A stretch of 34,113 nucleotides of DNA from an uncultured Sutterella sp. (GTDB taxonomy: Bacteria > Pseudomonadota > Gammaproteobacteria > Burkholderiales > Burkholderiaceae_F): NCBI GenBank assembly GCA_905198475.1, contig CAJKCQ010000016.1:1-34113 (forward strand). Reading direction: 5' to 3'. This document shows, one piece after another, positions 8,105 to 16,200 of the stretch (within the stretch, counting starts at the first letter, position 1; each line of letters opens with the position of its first letter). The translations under genes were made by a program, and so were the position numbers. The notes beneath the pieces were generated by a model. The model did no database searches, had not been told where the DNA came from, and saw nothing but the letters and a program-made list of their open reading frames with translations.

Positions 8105-9781
8105 TTAGAGGTCCTTCAACTCCCGGCGCAGGATTTTTCCGACCGGGGTCTTCGGGAGGCTGTCGACGAAGACGATCACACGCGGGATCTTGTAGCGCGT
8201 GAGTTCCTTGGCGCACCAGGCCTTCACGTCGGCTTCGGTGAGCGCCGGGTCCTTCTTCACGATCACGGCCTTCACCGTCTCGCCCGACTTCGCGCTCGAC
8301 ACGCCCGTGACGCCTACTTCGAGGACGCCCGGCATCGCGGCAATCACGTTCTCCACCTCATTTGGATAGACGTTGAAGCCCGAGACGATGATCATGTCCT
8401 TCTTGCGGTCGGTGATCGAGATCACGCCGCGGTGGTCCATGTGGCCCATGTCGCCCGTGCGGAGCCACCCGTCGCGCATCACGCCCGCGGTCTCCTCGGG
8501 CTTGCGCCAGTAGCCGCGCATCACCTGTGGGCCGCGCACGCAGATCTCGCCCGTGTACGGTGTGGGGTCGGCCCCCTCCGGGCAGACGCCGAGGTCGCGG
8601 AAGCCGTCGCCGCGGATCGAGACCTCGGTCGAGGAGACGGGCGCGCCCACCGAGCCGTCCCAGGGGGCGCCCGGGATGTTGCCGCACACGGCGGGGCTGC
8701 ACTCCGTGAGGCCGTAGGCCTCGAGGATCGGCACACCCGTCTTCTTGAGCCACTCTTCGGCGACCACCTGCTGGACCTGCGCGCCGCCGCCGCAGGTGAA
8801 TTTGAGCCGCTTGAGCTTCGCCGCGGCGAAGACCGGGCTACGCAGGAGCGCCGCGAAGAGCGTGTTGACACCGATGATCACGGAGACGTCGTGCTTGATG
8901 CACTCGCGCGCGAGCGCGTCCATGTCGCGCGGGTTGGTGATGAGCACCATCTCGGCGGCCCACTTCGTGAAGACGAGCGTCGCCGTGAGCGAGAAGATGT
9001 GGTAGAGCGGCAGCGCCGTGAGGACCGTTTCGCGCCCCTCTTCGAAGGCGTTGGAAATCCACGCGCTCACCTGCAGGATGTTGGCGATGATGTTGCGGTG
9101 CGTGAGCTCGGCGCCCTTGGCGACGCCCGTGGTGCCGCCGGTGTACTGCAGGAACGCGAGGTCGGAGGACTTCACTTCGACGGACTTGAACCCTGCGGAG
9201 GCGCCCCGGGAGAGCGCGTCGCGGAAGAAGACGGCGCCGGGGAGCGTGTACTCGGGGACCATCTTCTTCACGTGCTTGATGATGAAGTTCACCATCCAGC
9301 GCTTCGGAATGGGAAGCATGTCGCCTGCGGCCGTGAGGACCACGTGGCGGCAGTCCGTCCCGGGCAGGGCTTTTTCGAGCGTGCGGGCGAAGTTCTCGAT
9401 GATCACCACCGCCTTTGCGCCGGAGTCTTCGAGCGTGTGGTGCACCTCGCGGGCCGTGTAGAGCGGATTGATGTTCACGACCGTGAGCCCCGCGCGCAGG
9501 ATGCCGAAGACGGCGACCACGTACTGCAGAAGATTGGGCATCATCAACGCGACGCGGTCGCCCGGCTCGAGGCCGAGCGTCTGCAGATAGGCCGCGAAGT
9601 CGATGGAGAGCTTCCTCGCGTCGGCGTAGGAGAGGTCGGCGCCGAGATTGGTGTAGCCCGTGCGCTTGGGGAACTTGCGGGCGGCCTCGTCGAGGACGGC
9701 CGGAATGTTCGGGTAGCTGTCGGGATCAATCGTGTGCGGAACGCCGGCGGGATAGACGCCGTACCAGGGGAAGTCAGCCAT
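8105..9781 (-). CDS. fadD: Long-chain fatty acid--CoA ligase (FadD-type)
   Basis: A 558-residue AMP-forming acyl-CoA synthetase that activates fatty acids with ATP and CoA at the inner face of the membrane. Seen: the P-loop YTGGTTGVAKGA (213-224), the YGLTECSP adenine-binding motif, the GDMGHMD and DRKKDMIIVSGFNVYPNEVE segments, and the C-terminal PVGKILRREL with catalytic Lys549. The N-terminal WYGVYPAGVPHTID is typical of proteobacterial FadD. Length is near the E. coli enzyme (561). The ribosome site is weak. The downstream terminator is shared with the peptidase gene. It could supply exogenous fatty acids to phospholipid synthesis; beta-oxidation genes are not present here. Confidence 0.93.
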   Translation of the reverse strand: MADFPWYGVYPAGVPHTIDPDSYPNIPAVLDEAARKFPKRTGYTNLGADLSYADARKLSIDFAAYLQTLGLEPGDRVALMMPNLLQYVVAVFGILRAGLTVVNINPLYTAREVHHTLEDSGAKAVVIIENFARTLEKALPGTDCRHVVLTAAGDMLPIPKRWMVNFIIKHVKKMVPEYTLPGAVFFRDALSRGASAGFKSVEVKSSDLAFLQYTGGTTGVAKGAELTHRNIIANILQVSAWISNAFEEGRETVLTALPLYHIFSLTATLVFTKWAAEMVLITNPRDMDALARECIKHDVSVIIGVNTLFAALLRSPVFAAAKLKRLKFTCGGGAQVQQVVAEEWLKKTGVPILEAYGLTECSPAVCGNIPGAPWDGSVGAPVSSTEVSIRGDGFRDLGVCPEGADPTPYTGEICVRGPQVMRGYWRKPEETAGVMRDGWLRTGDMGHMDHRGVISITDRKKDMIIVSGFNVYPNEVENVIAAMPGVLEVGVTGVSSAKSGETVKAVIVKKDPALTEADVKAWCAKELTRYKIPRVIVFVDSLPKTPVGKILRRELKDL

Positions 9782-9856
9782 TGGAGGTTTCCAGAAAAAT
9801 CAGAGCGGGCCCGAGTGTAACCGAAAGGAGGGGCTCAAAGAGCGTTGTTCAGAAGC

Positions 9857-9905
9857 AAAATGCCGGCGCGGGGCGCCCGGGGAGGGGACGCGCCGGCGCC
9901 GGCAT
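9857..9905 (-). terminator. Terminator after hemG (stem followed by T4)
   Basis: ATGCCGGCGC (9860-9869) pairs with GCGCCGGCAT (9896-9905). On the minus strand the stem is followed by TTTTGCTTC. It forms a tandem with the hairpin at 9912-9946 and ends the hemG transcript before fadD. Confidence 0.65.
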
Positions 9906-9911
9906 TGCGGA

Positions 9912-9946
9912 ATTCCGGACGGGGCGCGGCGCGCTCCGTCCGGAAT
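9912..9946 (-). repeat. Inverted repeat immediately after hemG
   Basis: ATTCCGGACGG (9912-9922) pairs exactly with 9936-9946, and five more inner pairs (one wobble) leave a three-base loop, for a stem of about 16 bp. It begins nine bases after the hemG stop and has no T tract. It probably protects the 3' end or pauses polymerase before the true terminator. Confidence 0.6.
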
Positions 9947-9954
9947 CGTGACCG

Positions 9955-10494
9955 TCAAGCCTGCAACGTGAGGCAGTGGCGGGCGTAGTTCTCGACGTCT
10001 TCCCAGTCGGTGTAGTCGATGATGGCGGTCGGCTCCGTCGGGCCCTTCGTCATCTTCATGATCATCTGGATCGCCTTGGTGTCGAACCAGCGCCAGTTCG
10101 GGTAGTCCACCTTGCCGGCGAAGCAGTGCGCGTCCTTGGGCTTCCAAGGGTTGTTCTGCAGGAACTTGCGCGTGTAGACGTTGCCCTCGGGCGTGGCCTT
10201 GGCGGGCGTGCGGGCGACGACCGAAACGGAGAAGAAGCTCGTGGCCTTGGCGTCGAGGATCGCCTTGTAGCGGTTGACGAAGGCGACCAGCTGACGCTCG
10301 AACTTGCCGTAGAAGACCGGCGCGCCGATGATCACGAGGTCGTACTTGTTCCAGTCGAGACCCTCGCGGTCGGCTTCCATCACGCACATCAGATCGGCCT
10401 GGTTGCCTTCGGCGATCACCGTCTCCCAGATGCGGCGGGCGATGCGGGCGGTGTGGCCGTAGTTGCTGTGGTAGAGAACGAGCACTGACTTCAT
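9955..10494 (-). CDS. hemG: Menaquinone-dependent protoporphyrinogen IX dehydrogenase HemG
   Basis: HemG is a flavodoxin-like FMN enzyme that oxidises protoporphyrinogen IX to protoporphyrin IX and passes electrons to the quinone pool, so it works without oxygen. The 179-residue chain starts MKSVLVLYHSNYGHT, whose loop (9-15) binds the FMN phosphate. The HemG-specific insert is clear: FFSVSVVARTPAK, then VYTRKFLQNNPWKP, then FAGKVDYPNWRWFD, then IMKMTKGPTEPTAIIDYTDW. The ATG at 10494 is preferred over an upstream in-frame start (10548) because GCAGGAGAAAC lies just before it and the length then matches E. coli HemG (181). It should supply the substrate for the ferrochelatase encoded about 12 kb away. 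Confidence 0.94.
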   Translation of the reverse strand: MKSVLVLYHSNYGHTARIARRIWETVIAEGNQADLMCVMEADREGLDWNKYDLVIIGAPVFYGKFERQLVAFVNRYKAILDAKATSFFSVSVVARTPAKATPEGNVYTRKFLQNNPWKPKDAHCFAGKVDYPNWRWFDTKAIQMIMKMTKGPTEPTAIIDYTDWEDVENYARHCLTLQA

Positions 10495-10818
10495 TTTTTG
10501 TTTCTCCTGCGTGCGGCAGGCGTCGAGATGGGAAAACGATGGGCCCAACTGCCGCCGCCTGACGTCCGCGCCTGCTGATTCGAATGTGGCGGACGTTGTT
10601 GATGTTATCGCGGGGGGATTTTATGGTTCTTAAGAGCCGCCGCCCGACCTCCGCGGGGTTTCCCCTGAGTCTGAGGCGCGGCGGGTGCTGATTTCCCGGG
10701 AAGATTTCACGGTGCGGCGCGCGGTCGGTGTTAGAATCCGACCCCTCAAGTACGTCCCGCGACGCGGGCCGCATCCGCGCGGCCGTCCCGGGTTCCGTTT
10801 CCCTAAAGATGGATTCAT
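10495..10818. other. Divergent hemG/infA intergenic region (324 bases)
   Basis: No gene is seen. On the minus strand, a weak hemG promoter may be TTAAGA (10628-10633) and GATAAC (10604-10609) with an 18-base spacer. On the plus strand lies the infA promoter, and its leader contains a GC hairpin (GGCCGC with GCGGCC near 10769-10786). Nothing else could be recognised. Confidence 0.4.
10729..10737 (+). promoter_or_regulatory. Extended -10 promoter of infA
   Basis: TGTTAGAAT contains the extended -10 TGn followed by TAGAAT (10732-10737). There is no good -35, as is usual for extended -10 promoters. The predicted transcript start is about 75 bases before the infA ATG. Confidence 0.5.
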
Positions 10819-11079
10819 ATGGCAAAGGAAGATCTCATTGAGATGTCGGGTCAGGTCCTGGAAGTGCTCCCGGACGCCCGCTACCGAGTGAAGCTCGACA
10901 ACGGTCATGAACTGATCGCCTACACGAACGGCAAGATGCGCAAGCACCACATCCGCATTCTCGCCGGCGACCGCGTTTCGCTCGAACTTTCGCCGTACGA
11001 TCTGACGAAGGGCCGCATCACCTTCCGTCATATCGAGGGCCGCGCGCCCGCCGCGCCGCAGGGGCAGCGCCGCCGCTGA
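10819..11079 (+). CDS. infA: Translation initiation factor IF-1, second (C-terminally extended) type
   Basis: An 86-residue OB-fold protein that binds the ribosomal A site during initiation. The core MAKEDLIEMSGQVLEVLPDA, then YRVKLDNGHELIAYTNGKMR, then HHIRILAGDRVSLELSPYDL with KGRITFRH is unmistakably IF-1. A 14-residue basic tail ends in QRRR, making it longer than standard 72-residue IF-1. Burkholderiales commonly carry two IF-1 genes, one in the ribosomal protein operon and one standalone of this longer type. The lack of ribosomal protein genes here supports the standalone copy. The ribosome site is weak (AAAGATGGA). It is monocistronic, with a strong terminator. Confidence 0.95.
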   Translation: MAKEDLIEMSGQVLEVLPDARYRVKLDNGHELIAYTNGKMRKHHIRILAGDRVSLELSPYDLTKGRITFRHIEGRAPAAPQGQRRR

Positions 11080-11142
11080 GGCCCTTCCCGCCCTTGCGTC
11101 TGTTCCGGCTCCCCTAAGGACCCGGGGCGGCGTGAAAAAGAA

Positions 11143-11188
11143 GAAGCCCGCTCGGAGGAGATTCCTTCGCACGGGCTTCGTCGTTTTT
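11143..11188. terminator. Bidirectional terminator between infA and the CdsA-like gene
   Basis: GAAGCCCG (11143-11150) pairs with CGGGCTTC (11172-11179), with an inner GGAGGA/TCCTTC pairing. TTTTT follows at 11184-11188, and the opposite strand reads into TTCTTCTTTTT. Confidence 0.8.
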
Positions 11189-11237
11189 GCGGCCGGGAGA
11201 GCGCTCCTCTCTGGCAAGGAGCTCCCCGGGAGCGCCG

Positions 11238-12209
11238 CTAGAAGACGTCCTTGAACGTGATGAAGAAGGTCGTCGTGAGGTGATAGAAGACCGGCGCGGC
11301 GAAGGTGACGGGCGCGAGGCGCGCGAGCAGCCCGCGCGTCATGTAGGTCTCCTCTTCGCCCGCGAGCCGCTCCACACCCATGCTGCGGCGGACGCAGTTG
11401 AAGACGAGGTCGCCGAGAACGCCCGCGATCACGACGGCGAGCGACATTAGGAGCGCCTGCCAGAAGCGGAAGGGCGTGATCCAGTACATGAGCGCGCCGG
11501 CGATGAAGCCGCACAGGCACCCGATCGTCGTGCCCACCACGGTGCGGTTCATGTTGAAGCGCAGCTCTTTGCCCTTGAGCATCGAGCTCGCCAATGCGCC
11601 GCAGAGGTCCGAGACGAAGATCACGAGCAGGAAGTAGAGCATCAGGAGCGGCCCGGAGGAGCCGTAGCGCGTGAGCTCGAGCGTGGCGATCGCCGGCGCG
11701 TGCGAGAGGCAGAAGACGCAGAGCATCAGACCCCACTGCACCTTCGCGACGCGCTCGAGGTAGCGGTCCGTGTCGTGCGAGAAGGCCATGATCACCGGAA
11801 GCGCGAGGAAGAGGTAGACCGGGATGAAGAGCGTGAAGATCTCCGGTCGGTCAAAGCCGATGGCGACGTACTGGAGCGGAATCGCCAGATAGAAGGCGAC
11901 CACGAGGGCGTAGTGGTCCGTGGGCTTCGTCGGCGTGATCGCGATGAACTCGCGCAGCAGGAAGAAGCTGATGAAGGCGAAGAACAAGAGAAGCGCGGGC
12001 TGCCCGAGCAGGAAGGCGATCGTGAAGACCGCGATGAGCCACCAGGCCATGCGCAGGCGCGAGGAGACGACCTTGAGGCGCTGCCGGCGCTCCGGTGTGA
12101 CGACGCGGCTGAGCGCCCAGGAGACGTAGAAGGTGCCCAGGGCGGCGATCAGCGTCAGGCCGACGAAAAGGAAGGCGTACGCTTCCTGAATGTGGAAACC
12201 GAGTCTCAT
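11238..12209 (-). CDS. CdsA-like (phosphatidate cytidylyltransferase family) membrane protein, catalytic signature lost
   Basis: A 323-residue polytopic membrane protein with about eight to nine helices, of the CDP-diacylglycerol synthase family (YnbB-like branch). CdsA joins CTP and phosphatidate at the inner membrane. The fold is recognisable: VSDLCGALAS (199-208), the GDLVFNCVRR segment (266-275), then the FAAPVFYHL helix (303-311). However, the family signature K-R-x4-K-D...H-G-G-x-x-D-R-x-D reads RRSMGVER (274-281), then TRG (291-293) and LLARLA (294-299). All of its acidic metal ligands and the His are changed. The SPxKTWEG loop reads NMNRTVVGT (219-227). It is probably not an active synthase; a lipid-binding or accessory role is inferred. 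Start and PlsC-like stop overlap as ATGA. Confidence 0.8.
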   Translation of the reverse strand: MRLGFHIQEAYAFLFVGLTLIAALGTFYVSWALSRVVTPERRQRLKVVSSRLRMAWWLIAVFTIAFLLGQPALLLFFAFISFFLLREFIAITPTKPTDHYALVVAFYLAIPLQYVAIGFDRPEIFTLFIPVYLFLALPVIMAFSHDTDRYLERVAKVQWGLMLCVFCLSHAPAIATLELTRYGSSGPLLMLYFLLVIFVSDLCGALASSMLKGKELRFNMNRTVVGTTIGCLCGFIAGALMYWITPFRFWQALLMSLAVVIAGVLGDLVFNCVRRSMGVERLAGEEETYMTRGLLARLAPVTFAAPVFYHLTTTFFITFKDVF

Positions 12210-12820
12210 GCTTTGGAAAGTTCAATGACGGCGTCGCGCGCGCGGTTGAGGAAGTCGTCCTTCAGGTCGGTGGGCGAGTGCGGGATCGGGGCGCCGAAGC
12301 GCACCGAGCAGACCGTCGGGACCGGAATGAGTACGCCCTTGGGCATGGCGCGGTGCAGGTTTTCGATGTAGACCGGAATGAACTCGACGTCGGGGAATTC
12401 CGTCATCAGGTGCCAGATGCCCGACTTGAAGGGGCTCGGCAGCGGCTGCGGCCGGCGCGTGCCCTCAGGGAAGATGATGAGCGAGTCGCCCTGACGGAGC
12501 GCCTCGCGCAGCGGGTCGAGCGGGTTGGCGTGTTCGCGCCGGCGCCGGTCGATGAGCACGCAGCGCAGCTCGTCGAGGGCGATGCGGCGGCGCAGCACGC
12601 CCTTCTCCCAGTAGTCCTTGGCGGCGACCGGGCGGACGCGGCTGCGCAGCTCCGGCGGCAGCGACGCCCAGATCACGATGGTGTCGAGGTGGCTCGTGTG
12701 GTTGGCGAAGTAAATGCGCTGGCGCGGAGACGGCGCACAGCCCTGCCAGTGCGGATAGGCGCCGACGAGAAGGCGCGTGAGCCACACGATGGGGGTCATC
12801 AGCTTGAACGGGGTGAACAC
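12206..12820 (-). CDS. PlsC-like lysophospholipid acyltransferase
   Basis: A 204-residue membrane-associated acyltransferase of the PlsC/LPLAT family, which moves an acyl group to lysophosphatidate or a related lysolipid. Seen: the catalytic NHTSHLD (His41, Asp46), FPEGTR (117-122) and the later FIPVYIEN segment, with a hydrophobic N-terminal stretch. The active site is intact. Which lysolipid it uses is not readable, and the main plsC may be elsewhere. The GTG at 12820 is taken as the start; an ATG at 12799 is possible, and neither has a strong ribosome site. It is the third gene of the yhdP cluster and overlaps the CdsA-like gene. Confidence 0.85.
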   Translation of the reverse strand: MFTPFKLMTPIVWLTRLLVGAYPHWQGCAPSPRQRIYFANHTSHLDTIVIWASLPPELRSRVRPVAAKDYWEKGVLRRRIALDELRCVLIDRRRREHANPLDPLREALRQGDSLIIFPEGTRRPQPLPSPFKSGIWHLMTEFPDVEFIPVYIENLHRAMPKGVLIPVPTVCSVRFGAPIPHSPTDLKDDFLNRARDAVIELSKA

Positions 12821-12865
12821 TGCTTTTGACGTCTCTTGACGTGAAAGGTGAATGCAATCCCTCCA

Positions 12866-13213
12866 TTATCCTGCATCCGGCGTCGGTCGGACCGAGGCGA
12901 GCGCGCCCTCGATGAAGCGCTCGAGCGCGGCGGGCGTGCAGCGGCCGGCGAGCGCCGTCTCGTCGGCGCCGCCGGTGAAGAAGACGACGCAGGGAAGGCG
13001 CGAGACGCCGCAGGATTGGGTGAGCTCCTCCATGCGCGCGACGTCGGCCTCGGCAAAGTGCGCCCGCGCGGCGTACTTTGCGGCGGCCGCCTCGAAGACG
13101 GGCGCCGAGGCGCGGCAGGCGCCGCACCAATCGCCCGTGAACCGCACGAAGACAGGGCCGCCCGCATTGATGAGGGACTCGAGGGCGGTTGGGCTGAGCT
13201 CGAGCGCGCTCAC
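12866..13213 (-). CDS. Thioredoxin-like protein
   Basis: A 115-residue thioredoxin-fold protein with FTGDWCGACRASAPVF (25-40) containing a CxxC site (Cys30, Cys33) of the unusual WCGAC form, and the cis-Pro loop SRLPCVVFF (71-79). There is no signal peptide, so it should be cytoplasmic. Three further cysteines (68, 75, 92) are present, one directly after the cis-Pro. Its GTG start overlaps the yhdP stop by four bases (GTGA), so translation is coupled; reading further upstream would run inside yhdP in another frame. Its partner is unknown. A general disulfide reductase or a helper for a cluster protein is possible. Confidence 0.85.
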   Translation of the reverse strand: MSALELSPTALESLINAGGPVFVRFTGDWCGACRASAPVFEAAAAKYAARAHFAEADVARMEELTQSCGVSRLPCVVFFTGGADETALAGRCTPAALERFIEGALASVRPTPDAG

Positions 13214-16200
13214 GGCTGCGCCTCCCGGCGTCCCGGGTGCGCCGCCCGCTCGGCTTCGTCGCGGGCCTTCTCGGTTGTCTTCTCCGTGCGATTTATGGGC
13301 GAGGCGATCTTCGTCACCGCCGGATCGTCGAGCGAGCCCTTCACCTCGTATTCGGTCGAGAGGAAGTTCGAGATCTGGTCCTTGAGGACCCATTGCGCGA
13401 TGAGGGTGCCGATGCCGACGGCGGGGTTGGCGATGGCGAGCGCGAGCGAGGGCCCTTCGGCGTTGATGCTCGGCAGTACGAGCGCCTTGAGGTCGAGGAT
13501 GTTGTTGACGAGGTCCACGTCGCCCGAGGTGACCACCGTGGCGGCGCTCCCGGCGAGTGCGGTCTTCTCGACGCGCAGAACGCCCGACTCGAGTCGGGAC
13601 TGCGCGTTGAAGGAGTCGAAGCGCAAGCCCTTGGCGAGGACGTCGCGGAAGTCGAGCGTGAGGCGGCGCAGCAGGTGCTGCATCGAGAGCAGCGAGAGGA
13701 GCCGCCCCGCTCCCGGCTCGACCTGCAGCAGCTGCCCGGCGCCAAGTTCCATCGAGACGGGGCCCGAGAGGGTCCTGAGGCTGAAGGCCGAAGGTCGGCC
13801 CGCCCAGGAGAGCTCAAGGTCGGCGCGGCCGGGGGCGCCGCGCAGGACGTCGTCGAAGGCGAGGCTCGAGAGCATGTCGCCCGCATCGCGCACGATGAGC
13901 GCGGCCTTGAGTTTGGTCGTGCCGGCCTCTTCGGGGGTGGGCCGCAGCCAACCGCCCGAACTCGTGAGGGTCGCTCCGGCATTGCGCACGACGAGCTCGT
14001 CGAGGCGCCACTCCCGCCCGAGGGCGGTCATCGGCAGGTTGTGCGCCGTCGCCTCGAGCTTGCCGATGCGGCGCTCGCCCCAGCGGAGGTCGTCCACGAC
14101 CACCGAGAGGTCGGGCAGCATCGGCATCGCGTTGAGGGCGTTGAGGACGGAGGAGCCTTCGCCGGAGGTTCCGGAAGGCTGCGCGGGGGCGGTATGCGCA
14201 ACGGCGTCCTTCGGTTCGGCGGCGGGCGCGGCAGGAACGTAGAGGCGGCCGAGCTTCACCGTGAGCTTCGGCGTGCGCCCCGGAGCCTCCTCGAGGTATT
14301 CAACCTGGCCCGAGGCGAGCGGGCCCTGCGTGCGCAGGTGCCAGAGCCCCGGGAGCTGCAGCCAGGTGGCGTCCACGCCGCCGAACGAGCGCCCCTTCCA
14401 GACGAGGTCGTCGGCGGCGAAGTCCACGCGGGTGAGGGGGGCGGGCTTGGGGGCGGCACCTGCGCCGCGCTGCGCCGCGTCAAAGTGTGCGCCGGCGCGC
14501 TCCCAGGCCTGCGCCCAGGCGGTGAGGTCCACCGCGCCCGTCTTCACGACGGCCTCGAACCCCGAATCGACGCGCCGCATCGGGGCGCCGACGCCCACGA
14601 AGCCGTGCGAAAGCCGGTCCTTCTCCCAGGCGAGCGCGACGTTGACGAGGGGCGCGGTGGTGAATTCGAGCGCGGTCGAGCCGCCGCCGCTCCGGTAGGA
14701 GAGCTTCGCGGGGAGCTTTTCCGCGGCGGTTTTGCTCAAGGGGGCGGGGAGGTGGGAGGCGACGCCCTCGAGCGAGCTCTCGGCTTCAAGCCGGAAGGGG
14801 GCGCCCGCCGCCCAGGGGATGAACACCTCGGCACGCACGGGCGCGGCGCCAGAGAACTCACGGAACCAGGGCGCGAGGAAGGGATGGTCGACGAGGCGCT
14901 CGAAGTCTTCGGCCGAGCTCTCGGCGTGGATGTCGAGGCGCACCGCTTTTGCGTCCGAGGCCGCCGTGACCTTGAGCGGACCCGCCGCCGTGCGGCCGGC
15001 AAAGGGCTTGGGCGTCGAGATGCCCTCAGAGGCGACGACGAGTCGCCCCGTGAGGTCGAGCGCTTCGGGAAGGATGGGCAGATACGTGAAGCGCCCCTTC
15101 GAGAGGTCGGCCGTGACGGTGTAGGAGGTCTTGTCTCCGGGTCCCAGCGGCACGTGCAGGGAGATTGCGGCGGAGACGGGGCCCGAGCCCTTCGACTGCG
15201 CAAAGGGCGTGCCGATCGCGTCCCGGAGAAACTTCGCGCGGCCGAGGTAGGCGAGCGCGGCGCCGAGGTCGCCCGTCACCGTGCCGTCCACGGTGAGCAC
15301 CGGTGGCGAGGCGGTGAAGTCGGCGATCTCAACCTTCACTTTCGAGGCGGAGAGCTGCTGCGAGCGCGCGCTCTTGCCCGTGATCGTCATGCGGTTGCCG
15401 ACGAAGGCGAGGTGCCCCCGGATGTCGGTGAGGACGGGCCACTCGGCCGCGCGCACCCAGCCGCCGTCGGCGCTCTTTGCGTGCGAGGGCATGAAGTCCA
15501 TGGAGCCCGCCTCGACGTCCGCCTCGATGCGGAATTCGCCCTTGTCCCGGTCCGCGCCGTCCCAGGGGAAGCTCTCGAGCGGGCCGCGCACGGCGAAGAC
15601 GCCGTTGGCGCCGCGCCCGGCGATCACGGCCGACTCGACGTAGTCGAGCGCCGGGTCGCCCACGACCAGGGGGAGGTACTTGTGCACGGCCGCGCCGTCG
15701 GCGCGCTCGATCGTGCCCGAGAGGTCGATTTCGCCCGGGCCTCCCGTGCCGCGCCACCTGCCCGCGGCCCGCGCGAGTCCGTCGCCGTTGAGGAGCACGA
15801 CGTCGGTAAAGGCGAGCTCCAAGGGATCGCCCATCTTCACGTGCACGGCGCCCGTGAGCTTCGTCACGTCGAAGCGCGGCGTGCGGAAGACCTGCGGGAA
15901 GTAGAGCGCGGCGTAGTGCGTGTCGAGTTCGATCGTGAAGGCGCCCGCGCCTTCGGCGCGCACCATGCCAGAAAGGTTGCGGAAGCCCGGGAGCGGTCCA
16001 TCGCCCGCGGGAAGCGTGAGGCCGGTGAAGTTCCCCGAGAGGGTCCAGTTCTTCGGATCGGCCCAGTCGCCCTCGAATGCGGCCGAGACGTCCGAGAGCC
16101 GCCCCGAGACGGCCTTTTCAGTCAGAAAGTCGAGCGCCGCCTGCGGGAGCGGCAGCGCGGGGCCGAGCCGGGCGATCGTGCCGACGGCCACTTCGGAGGC

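Noticed and set aside
12826..12842. Direct repeat TTGACGT, period 10, before the PlsC-like gene
   Set aside because: Only two short copies inside an operon-like gene string, with no matching -10; probably chance, though a regulator site cannot be excluded.
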